Shown here: piece by piece, positions 10,571-20,723 of the stretch | Numbering within the stretch: the first letter of the stretch is position 1 | How the letters are laid out: the number at the start of each line of letters is the position of its first letter | Source: Sthenelais limicola | Lineage: Eukaryota; Annelida; Polychaeta; Phyllodocida; Sigalionidae | Direction: 5' to 3' | NCBI GenBank assembly: GCA_942159475.1 | Contig: OW804097.1 | Span: 109,492,582-109,556,581 of the forward strand | Length of the DNA: 64,000 nt | Notes under the pieces: generated by a model | Database searches by the model: none | Told to the model about the DNA's origin: nothing | Seen by the model: only the letters and a program-made list of their open reading frames with translations | Translations under genes and position numbers: made by a program

Positions 10571-11536
10571 GATAAATGTAAGTAAGTATCCTGCATTTCG
10601 ATTCTTTTATTTATTAATTTTGGTTTAAGCGATTGCATACGAATGTCTGTTTTAAAGCTGCATACTCAGTTAATATCGATTAACAATCTGAGATTTACGT
10701 GACCAGAATTGTGGATTGACATGACATGGTTGTAAATAAATAGATAAATACCACATCCTATGAACACAATAGTAACTCTCTGTGATTTGGCACCCCACGA
10801 AAGGTTGATATAGTGTAAAGAATTGGATTTTTTAAAGTCATCTTTGGCATAATTAATTAACTAGCCAAGTGATGATCCCATGCCACAGGCCTCCATTACG
10901 AAAATACAGTAAAAGGATTTTGGCATGTTTTCCTTGGCGCAAAACAAATTCATCTGCTGATTTATCCATTTCGGTGAACACCAGAATTCCACCACTTCTA
11001 ATATGGGTCTAATTCATTTTTTTAATGTAGAGAACCCTCGTAATTAATCATTACCATCAGTATTTACATATTATTGCAGTAGGCTATTATTTTGTGCTAG
11101 AAAGTTCTTCAGCACAATTTACTATATACGCATTGCTCTGAAAACAATTAACGTATCTAGTATAGTGCGTATTTCACTAGTGAGTTATGTGGGGTTGTCA
11201 TGGCAACCAATCTTAATAAGATTACCGCTGAAATTAAAATTCATGAGGCATCTGGCGATGTCCTGACCCCCACCCTCACATTTTCCCCAAGTGCCTTTTG
11301 TACAACCCAAACTACCCTTTTTTACAGCCCAAAATGTCCTTTTTTCGTTGTAAGTGTAACGTTAACAACCAAAAGTGTTTTTGTTACAACCAAAAGGGGG
11401 CTTTTTTAAAGTACCTAAATTTCTAGAGCCTAAATTTCTTTTGCAACCAAATGTAAATGGCCGTTAAAAGAACTTACAAATGCTGTTTGCCTAATTTAGG
11501 TGTATGGGCCTTCCTCAAGCATGTTTGTGCTGACAT
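10571..11536. other. Intergenic DNA, nothing recognised
   Basis: No coding signature or terminal repeat recognised. The short frame at 11200-11409 encodes a low-complexity Thr/Phe/Val sequence from a degenerate run of 'CAACCCAAA'-like units and is probably non-coding. Confidence 0.5.
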
Positions 11537-12586
11537 TAGTTAGATTAGATTAGATTAGAAAATTGTTTATTCGCCACTGAGTTATACAAGTACAGAAACA
11601 AAGTGTGACAAAAAGGTCGACTAGCTTATGGAATGAAAGATCCCATGTTTTCCCGCTGTTACCTTTTTGGGGAGGAAAAAATAAGAAGACTAATAGAGAA
11701 CTACACATGAGTTTAAATACAGGGTATTGGCAAGATATAAAGTATGAATACATAATATATAACTAAGTCCATTACAGTTACAGTTCATATCAGATCGGTT
11801 GGGCATTACATATATAGGTTTTTTGGGTACAGAAAGGTACCTAAAGCTTCATTGTTCAATTAGATGATGACGACTACAATAAGAGCGAAAACTAAGGTAC
11901 TGATAGTAACCAGTGATGATAATAAATACATCATTGGGACATCCATTTGGTTAACAGGTAAACAGGTGTATACATCATTGCAGTTTTGCGATGAAATTCA
12001 TGTCGCGAGCTCTGGGTTTTTCTCTATTTTTAAAATATCGTTGGTCTATATTTCATGATTATTCCGGTGTAAATTTTCGATTTGTTTTCTGAAATCTTTT
12101 TGTGTTTCTAGGGCCTGGTTTTTGGTAGACAGTGAATTCCAGGCCACTTTTGCCTTATAGGAGAAACTGTTCCTGTATAGTGAGGAATTTGGAGTTGGGA
12201 GTTTTAGTTTTTTTCTTCTTGGTGAATGACTTCTGGTTGGGAGTTTTCGTTGATCTAAATTTGAGTCTATTTGGGCAAGGTGATGTGCACTTTCAAGGAT
12301 ATGAATTTCACGCCTGACATGGTTTGGTAATATATTCAGTTTGGTAATATATCGTCAACATTTGTTCTCCTATTTAGGTTAAATACAGTTCGTATTGCTG
12401 AGTTTAGTAGTGACTTCAGCCTTTGTAGTAAGTACTGGTTAGTTGAGGAGTAGAATATATCTCCATAATCTATGTTTGGTATTATTAACATTTTCACTAT
12501 ATCTGTTTTTACCCTTTTTGTTAGCATGTATCTGGCATTTGCCAACAACTTCACTTTCCATAGTTCTCCTTCTCATTTTATCGTGA
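11537..12586 (-). pseudogene. 3' fragment of a Jockey/CR1-group LINE with a TCTAA tail
   Basis: Reading the - strand, 12586-12336 encodes an RT C-terminal segment (LLANARYML, IIPNIDYGDIFYSS, LNRRTNVDDILPN). The homology resumes in another frame at about 12325-12035 (HVRREIHILESAHHLAQID, then basic PTRSHSPRRKKLKLP, then AWNSL). A short direct duplication of TTGGTAATATATTCAG-like sequence at 12323-12352 accounts for the break. The 3' end has AATAAA followed by about three TCTAA units (11540-11565). The 5' end is cut at the MITE starting at 12587. Confidence 0.8.
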
Positions 12587-12820
12587 AAGGCCTCTTCACA
12601 CCCAACCGATTTCTCAGCCACTTAGCCATCCCACAGGAATCAATCCGATCATCGTGGGAGATCAGCCACACAATCTGTTGTCCATAATAACAACAGATTA
12701 TACATTGCCAACAAGGCTAAGATAGTCGCCGATGGCAAGTCTGCTGAGAATCGCTTGGGCCAAATTGTGTCAGCCGAGAAATCGGCTGAAAATAGTATCA
12801 GGTTGGTGTGGACAGGCCTT
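12587..12820. mobile_element. 234-bp MITE, AAGGCC...TTCACACC terminal repeats
   Basis: The left end is AAGGCCTCTTCACACCCAAC and the right end is GGTTGGTGTGGACAGGCCTT, so about 20 bp are nearly inverted. Internal inverted repeats include AATCTGTTGT/ACAACAGATT. It abuts the truncated LINE. I see no clear target duplication. Confidence 0.7.
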
Positions 12821-13059
12821 AATTAACACACTTATTCCTGTACAATGAAGCTTCTCGGTCCACAATAAATGATTAGGATTTCTATGTCGATGTCATAACT
12901 ACTTAACCACAAAGACCAGCCGGAAGGTACAATGCAAACAGAGGACAGAAATCTATTTTCAGTAGATAAACATGAGATGCCCTGAACCTAAATTATATGG
13001 TAGGATGAACTGACCGATCGTAGGTAGACCACCGCTGCTCACAGTGAGTACTCGTTAAT

Positions 13060-13320
13060 TCAATTCAATTCAATTCAAAGAATTTTTTATCTATACGAGA
13101 AGGTGTACAAAAAGGAGACCCGTATCTGAAAGGTGACTTCCAGGTCTTCCAGCGGGTTGAAGAAGTTTTTGAACTGAGAAAAATAAGTTATACCGGTATG
13201 TTAAATACAGTGCCGAGAGCCTGTGTGTAAGGCTGCTGCCTTGATCTGCTTTTCTGATCATCACCTGAGTTTTAATTGGAATACCATTGTTTGGCAAGTT
13301 AAATATAATCTTCAACAAAC
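13060..13320 (-). repeat. Probable LINE 3' end with ATTCA/TTGAA tail
   Basis: Four ATTCA units at about 13058-13077 are followed by AAAGAATTTTTTATC. On the - strand this is an A-rich end followed by a TTGAA microsatellite tail, as seen for other LINE 3' ends in this window. No RT residues are visible, so this would be 3' UTR only. Confidence 0.4.
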
Positions 13321-13595
13321 TTTAAATATTACACAAAGATTCGCTGTCATGAAAATAGTGCGATCTTAAGTCAGAATAATTATGGTTTCTAAAAGTGAAT
13401 TTGGCCATGGTTTGGTTATAATAGGCACCAGTTGATCAAAGAAGGAATCAACTGAAGCAAAACTATGTACATAAATATTGTAAAGAAACAGGACAAAGAA
13501 AACATATACGTTTATAAAAGTTAAATCATAATAAGAATTTACTTTTATTATTCTAAAGTGTAATCCTAGACTTTTTCAGGTTGTAAAACATATAT

Positions 13596-13927
13596 CAAAA
13601 TCAGGAAGAAGGCAAGCAGGTAGTTTGTATTTATTTATTGGCTCGAACTTAGAAGTGATAATCCGCCCAAAGACGTTTAAAAAATAAAAAAAAATCTCAG
13701 GCAGAAACACAACTGTCCACTGCGTAGGTCAGCATTAGAGTGAGCGTCTGTTGCACTGGCGGGAGTCGTCCTAGCAACCAGTCCATTCAGGTGTCCAGCA
13801 ACAGAATATAGTCCATCATAATATAATCATATATACAAGTATATATTAACCATATCAAAATCAGGAAGAAGGCAAGCAGGTAGTTTGTATTTATTTATTG
13901 GCTCGAACTTAGAAGTGATAATCCGCC
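13596..13927 (-). repeat. B2 - spacer - A2 - B1 block of the split direct repeats
   Basis: B2 13596-13667, spacer 13668-13688, A2 13689-13855, B1 13856-13927. B1 abuts A2 directly. The 21-bp A/T-rich spacer between B2 and A2 has no counterpart at the A1 or B1 edges. Confidence 0.85.
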
Positions 13928-13960
13928 AATGAGCCAAGTATAATAAAGTGAGAAAAATAA

Positions 13961-15073
13961 TTAAATAAGATTAGAAGCGACGACGGCTTCTAATTCAACC
14001 CTGCGATCTGGGGAAATTGATAAGTACTCCAGGGCTACGAGAGAACGCCAGTCACCCAGCATCTTGATATCGGCCAAGGAGAAGCCTAACTCATGCAAGT
14101 AGGAGGCCCCTGATCGGCGAAGGGAGTGAAATGAATAGTCAGAAGTCGGAAGACCGATGGCAGTGACAAGTTTCTTCAGGTACAATGAGACCTCCGAATA
14201 GACAATCGGACAAGGTCGACCATTGTGGTTGGACATGAAGACAGGGGACGATGACGAAGGAAACTCTTGAATATTCCATTCCATGAGAGACACCACACAT
14301 AGGGGAGAAGATGGAATCCTTTTGATGGGTATCAGTAGAGGACGGCCACCAAACTGGCGTGTCTTGGAGGAAGAAACTGACAAAATCACACCCCACTCGG
14401 AGAATGAAAGATCAGCACGAGTTAACACATGAGGAGGGATGAAACTAGTCGAATCAGGGACGATGTTGGACTTTCTCAATAGCGATCTGAAAGAGAGCAA
14501 GATTACTCCCCACATGGCACGACAATGATTATCTAAAACATTGACGTGGAGATACATCATCCGGAACTGAGTAATGGTGATAGGTCTGGCCTGTTTAACC
14601 AGGGTGCCTAGGGCTCTCTTAATTCCTTGTAGAATCATCTTGAGGTAGAAGGAACTCCGAAACTCAGGAGAATAGCCATAGCATTTATGTAACACAACTA
14701 CGGACGATAAGTAATTCTCGATCGTTGAATATTTGCAGTCTCTAGCCAGGTAAGTTAGAAACCGGCCGACAGTCTCCACAGAAGCTGGTACAGGGATTGT
14801 TTGAATCAGGTTACAGAAGGAGAAGTACCTCTTCCACTGAGACTTGCGAGTCAGATTAGTATTCAGCGACCACGCCCCTCTGACATAGGAGTTCATTTCT
14901 TCATCCAAGTCTTGGCGTAGCACATCTGCAACAACATAAGCCAGATTCAGAAAGAGCGTACTGGGGAAAGGAATGAAGTCTGGACAATACATCGGGAAGA
15001 ACATTACAGACCCCCGGAATATGTGAAGACAGTAAATGAAAATTGCAGAGGGCCGAGCACCAGAACATGTCAC
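13961..15073 (-). CDS. Tyrosine recombinase of the Ngaro/PAT-like element
   Basis: 370 codons. The catalytic set of the tyrosine recombinase family can be read in order: Arg in SLLRKSN, Lys in SSSKTRQFG, H-x-x-R in FHSLRRSGAS, Trp in LGDWRS, and the Tyr nucleophile in ALEYLSI. The N-terminal half contains the SAM-like core-binding segment (W..Y..FC....P.....VGRFLTYLA). It joins a circular cDNA to the chromosome. The ORF overlaps the RT-RNase H ORF by 173 bp in another frame. The first 40-55 residues up to LDEEMNSYV look unlike a recombinase and may not be used, with an internal start or translational coupling instead. All catalytic residues are present, so the enzyme may be active. Confidence 0.88.
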   Translation of the reverse strand: MTCSGARPSAIFIYCLHIFRGSVMFFPMYCPDFIPFPSTLFLNLAYVVADVLRQDLDEEMNSYVRGAWSLNTNLTRKSQWKRYFSFCNLIQTIPVPASVETVGRFLTYLARDCKYSTIENYLSSVVVLHKCYGYSPEFRSSFYLKMILQGIKRALGTLVKQARPITITQFRMMYLHVNVLDNHCRAMWGVILLSFRSLLRKSNIVPDSTSFIPPHVLTRADLSFSEWGVILSVSSSKTRQFGGRPLLIPIKRIPSSPLCVVSLMEWNIQEFPSSSSPVFMSNHNGRPCPIVYSEVSLYLKKLVTAIGLPTSDYSFHSLRRSGASYLHELGFSLADIKMLGDWRSLVALEYLSISPDRRVELEAVVASNLI

Positions 15074-16838
15074 GCAGTAAGTCCATGCAAAAAGGGTTTG
15101 AGCTGCGACCAGAACGAATCATCGCCACAACTTGAGTATTGTCAGACAAACAGGTGATTTTACTGCCTGACCACTCTGGCCCAAACCGATGGCAAGCTAG
15201 CCAGATAGGTAAGAGCTCTAAATAGTTAATGTTGAACGTGGGGGGACACAGGTTGATCCAGTGATGATGAGTTGAATCGACCGAAAGCACTTGATGAGGG
15301 GGAGCGGCAGAAAGAAACCCACCGGCAACCCAGTCTCCCGACCAAGTAAGGCCGAAACCAGTCGACGATGCATCAGAATGAAGGCTGAAGAACTCGCGAT
15401 AATGATGTCGAATCATGCAAGCCTTTCCGTTGAAGTAATGAGCATATTGAACCCACCACATCACATCAGATCTGAATTGATGGCCCAATTTAATGCGACG
15501 ACGACAAGGCTTAGAAACTTTCAAGAGATCCATTATTCTCCTGGAAAAGGTTCTACCGCCTTTGACGAGTTTAGAAGCGTGAGACAAGATCCCACACAAT
15601 CTCTGTAGTTGATGGAGTGTAGCACGAGAGCGGTGTTTGAAGAAGTCTAATTCCTGATGAAGACGAGCGACTTTCTCATCAGGTAGAGACATTGACATTT
15701 CAGCAGTATTGAAAGTGATTCCCAAATAGCGGCAAGACTTGGACGGTGAAGAACACTTGGACCAAGAAACTTCGAAGCCTAGCTGGCCCAGTAGAGAGAC
15801 CAGTTGTGATTGTGTATCCTGACAAGAGGCGAACGAATCACCCCAACAAAAGAAATCGTCGAGGTAGTTAATGATATTTGGAAAGCCTCTCCTGCACATG
15901 CAACTGACGACAAAGTCACTAATAACAGTAAAAATAAATGGAGCGCACTTTAACCCGAAGCATAAGCGCGTGTCCATCAAGGTGCGAGGAACTCCATCTA
16001 CAATCCAACGCAGACCTTGAAACTGCCAATCATTAGGGTGCACTGAGATAGATCTGTAAGCCGCCTTAATGTCTACACACGACATATAATCACCAGGTGA
16101 AAGAACGGAAGAGACAAGATCCACATGTTTATAGGTGAATGGTTGGGCAGTAACATTCATGAAGTTGTTAATCGAGTAGGAAGTAGGCCTACTGCAATCA
16201 GTGATTGGACGGTATTTTCCTCCCTGTTTGGGAACTGCGCCGATGGCGTGTACACATCTCGGAGTATTCCATGAAGTAAACACAAACTTGTCTTCCTTTA
16301 GCTCTTGACAAATCAGATCGGATATAAATGAAAAAGCTGGGCCAGATGTAGCGGAAGCATAGTTGTCACAAGCATAGTGAGGTACATTAGCATCGGTATC
16401 CACGATGCGAAAACCATTGCTAATACCATCAAACAGGAATGATGATAGCACCTTGTCCTCCTCAAACTGCAGTTCATGCAGCCATCCGGCCAAATTCATT
16501 TGTGAAAAGGCCGAACCAATTTTGTGTCTGGACGAAGCACGGGAGAGCAGAGGTAAACAATAGTAGGCTGGAGCCAAACCCGGCGACACAAGATCGGGCG
16601 ATACAGCTGTAGATAAAGAACTATCCTGAATAACGTCACCAGAATGAGAGTCAAACAAGACAAACTCATTAGTAGAAGAATCCGGGGTTATATGAGAAAC
16701 AGAAGCATCTGAAACTGTAGTAGTAGGCACAAATTCATTGTCGAGGGACGGTAAAACGGGTCGATGACCACCATCTTGGTTTAGACCGGAAGTATCATGA
16801 CGTGTTATTGCTTGTCTGCAGAGTCCGCTTTCCTGCAA
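14901..16838 (-). CDS. Reverse transcriptase - RNase H of the Ngaro/PAT-like element
   Basis: 645 codons. RT motifs: GGKYRPITDCSRP, CVDIKAAYRSISVHP (first Asp), LCFGLKCAPFIFT, NYLDDFFCWG (YLDD active site near 15864-15875) and CRYLGITF. RNase H follows: LHSDASSTGFG (Asp), INYLELLPIWLA (Glu), CLSDNTQVVAMI (Asp), then VLPDVLSRL. It copies element RNA and degrades the template. It overlaps gag by 34 bp upstream and the recombinase by 173 bp downstream in different frames, so expression probably relies on frameshifting or reinitiation. No stops interrupt it. Confidence 0.9.
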   Translation of the reverse strand: MQESGLCRQAITRHDTSGLNQDGGHRPVLPSLDNEFVPTTTVSDASVSHITPDSSTNEFVLFDSHSGDVIQDSSLSTAVSPDLVSPGLAPAYYCLPLLSRASSRHKIGSAFSQMNLAGWLHELQFEEDKVLSSFLFDGISNGFRIVDTDANVPHYACDNYASATSGPAFSFISDLICQELKEDKFVFTSWNTPRCVHAIGAVPKQGGKYRPITDCSRPTSYSINNFMNVTAQPFTYKHVDLVSSVLSPGDYMSCVDIKAAYRSISVHPNDWQFQGLRWIVDGVPRTLMDTRLCFGLKCAPFIFTVISDFVVSCMCRRGFPNIINYLDDFFCWGDSFASCQDTQSQLVSLLGQLGFEVSWSKCSSPSKSCRYLGITFNTAEMSMSLPDEKVARLHQELDFFKHRSRATLHQLQRLCGILSHASKLVKGGRTFSRRIMDLLKVSKPCRRRIKLGHQFRSDVMWWVQYAHYFNGKACMIRHHYREFFSLHSDASSTGFGLTWSGDWVAGGFLSAAPPHQVLSVDSTHHHWINLCPPTFNINYLELLPIWLACHRFGPEWSGSKITCLSDNTQVVAMIRSGRSSNPFCMDLLRDMFWCSALCNFHLLSSHIPGVCNVLPDVLSRLHSFPQYALSESGLCCCRCATPRLG

Positions 16839-18019
16839 AACCCCACCTTGTGCGATTTGGATTTACATGTACCGCAAACATGGGAACGGGAACAAGCTCC
16901 CGTGCAGACTCCATAATTGAACTTGAAACAAACATCATCAGGCCAGTCCGAAGGAATCACTAATTTACCATCAGAAGAGCGTTTAAGCGTAGATCCGGAC
17001 TTTGTTTTGTTCACATTTCTTGCTTTCGACTCGTTTGCAGACGTGAAATGTGTAGCTATTGACAAGGCACTTCGGGGAGTGAAACCGACTGCAGGATTTC
17101 GTAAATAGCAGTCCACCACTTCCCTATCATAGCTGGTGTAAGCAGAATTTATATATGACTTGCCAATAGAAAGGTTGAGCATGTTCTGAAAGTGACACAA
17201 ATAACTACGCCAGTCCCCACCAGAGCTGATAAGGTGTTCTAGGACCAGCGACATGCCGTAAAGATACTCCTGCAGGGACATCTTGGACGGTTCCGCAGAT
17301 TTGAGGGGCATACCCTTCACAAGCACTAAGTATTGATACTCTGGACGAAGGGGAATACCTTGTTGTCTGGTGACTGATGGATCGATGCTAACCGATAGTT
17401 GGCTCATTGAAGTAGCCATGGCGAGCATGGCGGCAGCAGCTGGATCAGCAGAAGAAGCCGTAGTAGGTGTGCCAGTCGTCGAGACGGGAGCAGGGCTGAC
17501 AAAGCCGGCAGGAGCCAACCCCGGCGGGTTGACAGTAGATGATGACAGCATCGGCTGGATAGCTGTCAGGGGCCCTGGTACACCGTGTAGGGCAGGTAGA
17601 CTCTGACTCAGGGCCGGTGGTTGTTGCTGACCAAAGGACGCAGCGATCCGAGGGGACTTAGGTTGTAGAGGAGTAACAGGTAACTTCCCACGTTCCATAG
17701 AAGAGACTCTATCCATCAGAGATGTAATAGTGACTTTGTCGGCCGCCTGACTGGACAAGACCGAAGAGAGCTGTTGTTGTGTAGTAGACGCCATTGCCAA
17801 TAGCTTTGACAAGACATCGGTGGTACCTGCGGAGATATCTACAGAGGCCGAAATGTCAAGATCATCGACATCGTCCTCGATTTTACCGTCCAGGTAAGTC
17901 TTCCAATTAGATTCATCATCACCTTGAGTAACACATCGCTGAATAGCTTCTTTTTTGAATCGACAAGAAGAAGATCCAGGATGCTTGTGGGATAAACCAC
18001 AGGCGTTGCAGAGACCCAT
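16805..18019 (-). CDS. Gag-like zinc-knuckle protein of the Ngaro/PAT-like element
   Basis: About 404 codons from the ATG at 18019. An upstream in-frame ATG at 18052 lies within terminal repeat A1, so I prefer the later start. It opens with a Cys/His cluster (LCNACGLSHKHPGSSSC). A coiled-coil-like and Pro/Ser/Ala-rich middle follows, then a helical central domain (LRPEYQYLVLVKGMPLK) and a C-terminal Cys/His cluster (CFKFNYGVCTGACSRSHVCG then CKSKSHKVGFC). The layout suits a nucleocapsid-type protein that packages element RNA. The position upstream of RT and the terminal Cys/His motifs support gag; the sequence itself is not strongly conserved. Confidence 0.75.
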   Translation of the reverse strand: MGLCNACGLSHKHPGSSSCRFKKEAIQRCVTQGDDESNWKTYLDGKIEDDVDDLDISASVDISAGTTDVLSKLLAMASTTQQQLSSVLSSQAADKVTITSLMDRVSSMERGKLPVTPLQPKSPRIAASFGQQQPPALSQSLPALHGVPGPLTAIQPMLSSSTVNPPGLAPAGFVSPAPVSTTGTPTTASSADPAAAAMLAMATSMSQLSVSIDPSVTRQQGIPLRPEYQYLVLVKGMPLKSAEPSKMSLQEYLYGMSLVLEHLISSGGDWRSYLCHFQNMLNLSIGKSYINSAYTSYDREVVDCYLRNPAVGFTPRSALSIATHFTSANESKARNVNKTKSGSTLKRSSDGKLVIPSDWPDDVCFKFNYGVCTGACSRSHVCGTCKSKSHKVGFCRKADSADKQ

Positions 18020-18030
18020 TGCAAATACAC

Positions 18031-18197
18031 AAAAAATCTCAGGCAGAAACACAACTGTCCACTGCGTAGGTCAGCATTAGAGTGAGCGTCTGTTGCACTG
18101 GCGGGAGTCGTCCTAGCAACCAGTCCATTCAGGTGTCCAGCAACAGAATATAGTCCATCATAATATAATCATATATACAAGTATATATTAACCATAT
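18031..18197 (-). repeat. A1 terminal repeat of the Ngaro/PAT-like element
   Basis: 167 bp apparently identical to 13689-13855. It forms the 5' end of the element, so it probably carries the promoter. It ends in TTAACCATAT at 18197, next to unrelated sequence. Confidence 0.85.
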
Positions 18198-20707
18198 AGC
18201 ATTTCACCCAACAAGACTTCGGTATCGACATGGGTGTGGTTTCCCTATATACCATTGTTGTCTCATCCCATCTGATATCTGTATTGAAATGTGCAGAACA
18301 CTTCTGAGCTGGGACATATTGCATCAAATATGCAACTCGAGATATTCAATAAGGCCTCTGTTATTTTGAAATAAGAATAAATGTGGAGACTTTCTGTGCC
18401 AAAGCTAACAATGGTGGTGATTCAAATATTATATTGAAAGTATGAATCTTTATTTTACTTATTTATTAAATATTTATTTTATGATCACTTCTTTTTACGA
18501 GGGAAGAGAAAACACCAATTATGGCAGAAATGGCTCAATTATTTCGAGATTTATTACCATAAAATCTCGAAATAATAATTGGGACTTGGGTGTTGCACTT
18601 ATGGCTCCATAACGTCTGTGGACCTAAAAGTGACCATGGACCACTTTACTGACCTTTAAGGCTCATAGCATGGACACTTATAAATGTGGTTTTCTACCCT
18701 TCAACAATGGGTATACTTTCGATTATATGATTATGTTTCATTATTGATGTAAGCATGACAACCAAATATGGATACTTATGCCCCAGTCTCTTTGGTAAAT
18801 CATCAATCAGGCAACATTTTGAGCTGTATTTGCCACTTTGTCTTTCATGCGTGCCTTCAGTGAAAGACATGCACCAAAAGCCACTTGCATTCTGTCGTCG
18901 CATATGCAGCTCTCGTTTCTTAATACTTTATTTGTATGTTATCTTACATCTTTATCACAATGAATCACTACATGTATATGACTTTAAAGATGAAAATACT
19001 TGCCAAGAAAAGGCAATGTTGATCGTTGATTCTAGAAAAATGTTCAAGACTGTTCATTATGACCTAAGGGATCATGAATTAAAAACTAGGCGGAATCTTA
19101 GGTTTCTTCTCCAACCAACAATGAAAATGTATAGAAATCTACAGTTGATTCAATTTATCTGATGAAAGAGGTTAAAAGAAGGCGGGGTCACCCTTAGTAC
19201 TACCGGAGTAGTTCTTCATTGTCCAAAGTTGTTCAAAGAACTACTTGATCTCAACGTTGCATAGATCAACAATTGCGAACATATTTAAGTCAGTTACAAG
19301 CTCAGGTGTCACGAGTCTTGTCATAAAAACTTGTATAATGGTCTATTTGAGTCATCAATTTCTGAAAAATCTTTTGAACGGTCTTTTTCCGTCTTGCCAC
19401 CCTGTGGATCACACTTCAATAAATAAAAAAATCCAAAAGGGGGAATTGGGTTCAAAATGCATTTGGTGAAAACATGTTTAGCAATTGACCTATGCATATC
19501 ACATAAATACCCATAATTTGACTGTGTGTGGTGTGTAACTTTTATAAAACGGAGAATACTACCAACTATGCTTATTTTTATGGCCTAGGCCAGATTGATG
19601 AATATATTTTATAATGAAGAGATAAGTGAGATCTGTGCTCAAAACTCCTTTTTAAATCACGGCTAGCAGCTACAACGTGTGCACCAGGGTAATAAGATTT
19701 TCTTTCTGACTTCAATCTCTAAAAAAGAAATCAGGGTTACAAAGTAGAAGGTTTTTTCCTAAACCGAAAATAGCCATTCCACGTAAGTGAGGCTTGATTT
19801 TGATAATTCTGCTAAAGCATAGATCTATTTCTTTTGGAATTAACTAAATCTGGACTATATATAACTAGCAGTTGGATGTAGCCTTGGGAAGGCAAATAGC
19901 CATCGATAGAACTTTCCCATTAGAGTTGTGTTTCATCTTAATCCCTTAATCACTAACATTATTTGTTTGTCAATGAATTCACCAACACAGTTGTAGCAGT
20001 TGCCTGATTAGCCTGAGGCTGCCGAACAAGGATCAGGTTTGCACTTTTTTGTCAGTTTCTAGGTGTTAAATGGTTTCAGGGACGTTGTGGGCTAATAACT
20101 TTCCATTTTATCTAAATATACATACATAATATATCTTCCCTCCACAAACAAACTAAATGCAATTTAATATCAAATGTTACTCTTGGGGTAACGGAGACAC
20201 AAATATTCCAAAACAATATTTTCCATTTTTAGATCAGTTTAAGTTAGTGATTACATAGATATTGCGTTTTTTTATAATAATGAACATGTGTGCATGTGTA
20301 GAAACCATTTCTTTCAGCAGAAGTGATATATTTTCTTATTTATTAATGTATATGAAATGGTTTGTCTTAATGCAACCCATAACAAATCTCATGAATTAAA
20401 TCTGCTTTCACAGTTCTCTCAGAGTTGATTATGTGGGAAAAGATGAGTAAGACTGAGCGATAATAAGTGATGCCACAATATTGAAAGATTTTGAGATACA
20501 TCAACATGTATATAGCTCTTCTCTAAGAACAACCGGGGGTATGCTAAAGTTTGGGTCAAATGAATTTTAGATGGAAAGGAATAGAAAGTAACAAACAGTA
20601 AAAATCCTTTTCTGATCGTTTTTAGCTGAGCACACATGGTTAAGTAAAGAAGAACAACATTAAGAAGGCAAGTTGTCAATAGTAGCAATGCTCTTTTTCT
20701 TTCTCCA
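18198..20707. other. Intergenic DNA upstream of the receptor gene
   Basis: No gene recognised. It holds a hairpin at about 18545-18590 (ATTTCGAGATTTTA and its complement). A block at about 18585-18670 recurs at 56745-56830. A 44-bp segment at 18998-19041 recurs inverted at about 21800-21846 in the receptor's first intron. The open frame at 18755-19162 has no family resemblance and is AT-rich; not called. Confidence 0.55.
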
Positions 20708-20723
20708 GAACTTCAATAGAAGG

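Larger units (their letters stand above)
13596..18197 (-). mobile_element. Complete Ngaro/PAT-like (DIRS-order) tyrosine-recombinase retrotransposon
   Basis: In element orientation the order is A1 (18197-18031), gag, RT-RNase H, tyrosine recombinase, B1 (13927-13856), A2 (13855-13689), a 21-bp spacer, then B2 (13667-13596). This A1-ORFs-B1A2B2 layout is the split direct repeat arrangement described for Ngaro and PAT elements, used to rebuild a circular intermediate. A1/A2 (167 bp) and B1/B2 (72 bp) look identical, and the three ORFs are open, so the copy appears young and may be competent. No DNA methyltransferase domain is visible in the recombinase region, favouring Ngaro-like over DIRS1-like. 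DIRS-order elements integrate by recombinase and leave no target duplication; none is seen. Confidence 0.9.

Noticed and set aside
15291..15608. 105-codon frame on the + strand inside the Ngaro-like RT
   Set aside because: Antisense shadow of the RNase H region with no motif of its own.
18755..19162. 135-codon open frame between the Ngaro-like element and the receptor gene
   Set aside because: AT-rich, no recognisable domain, overlaps a repeat segment found elsewhere, and has no splice or promoter support.
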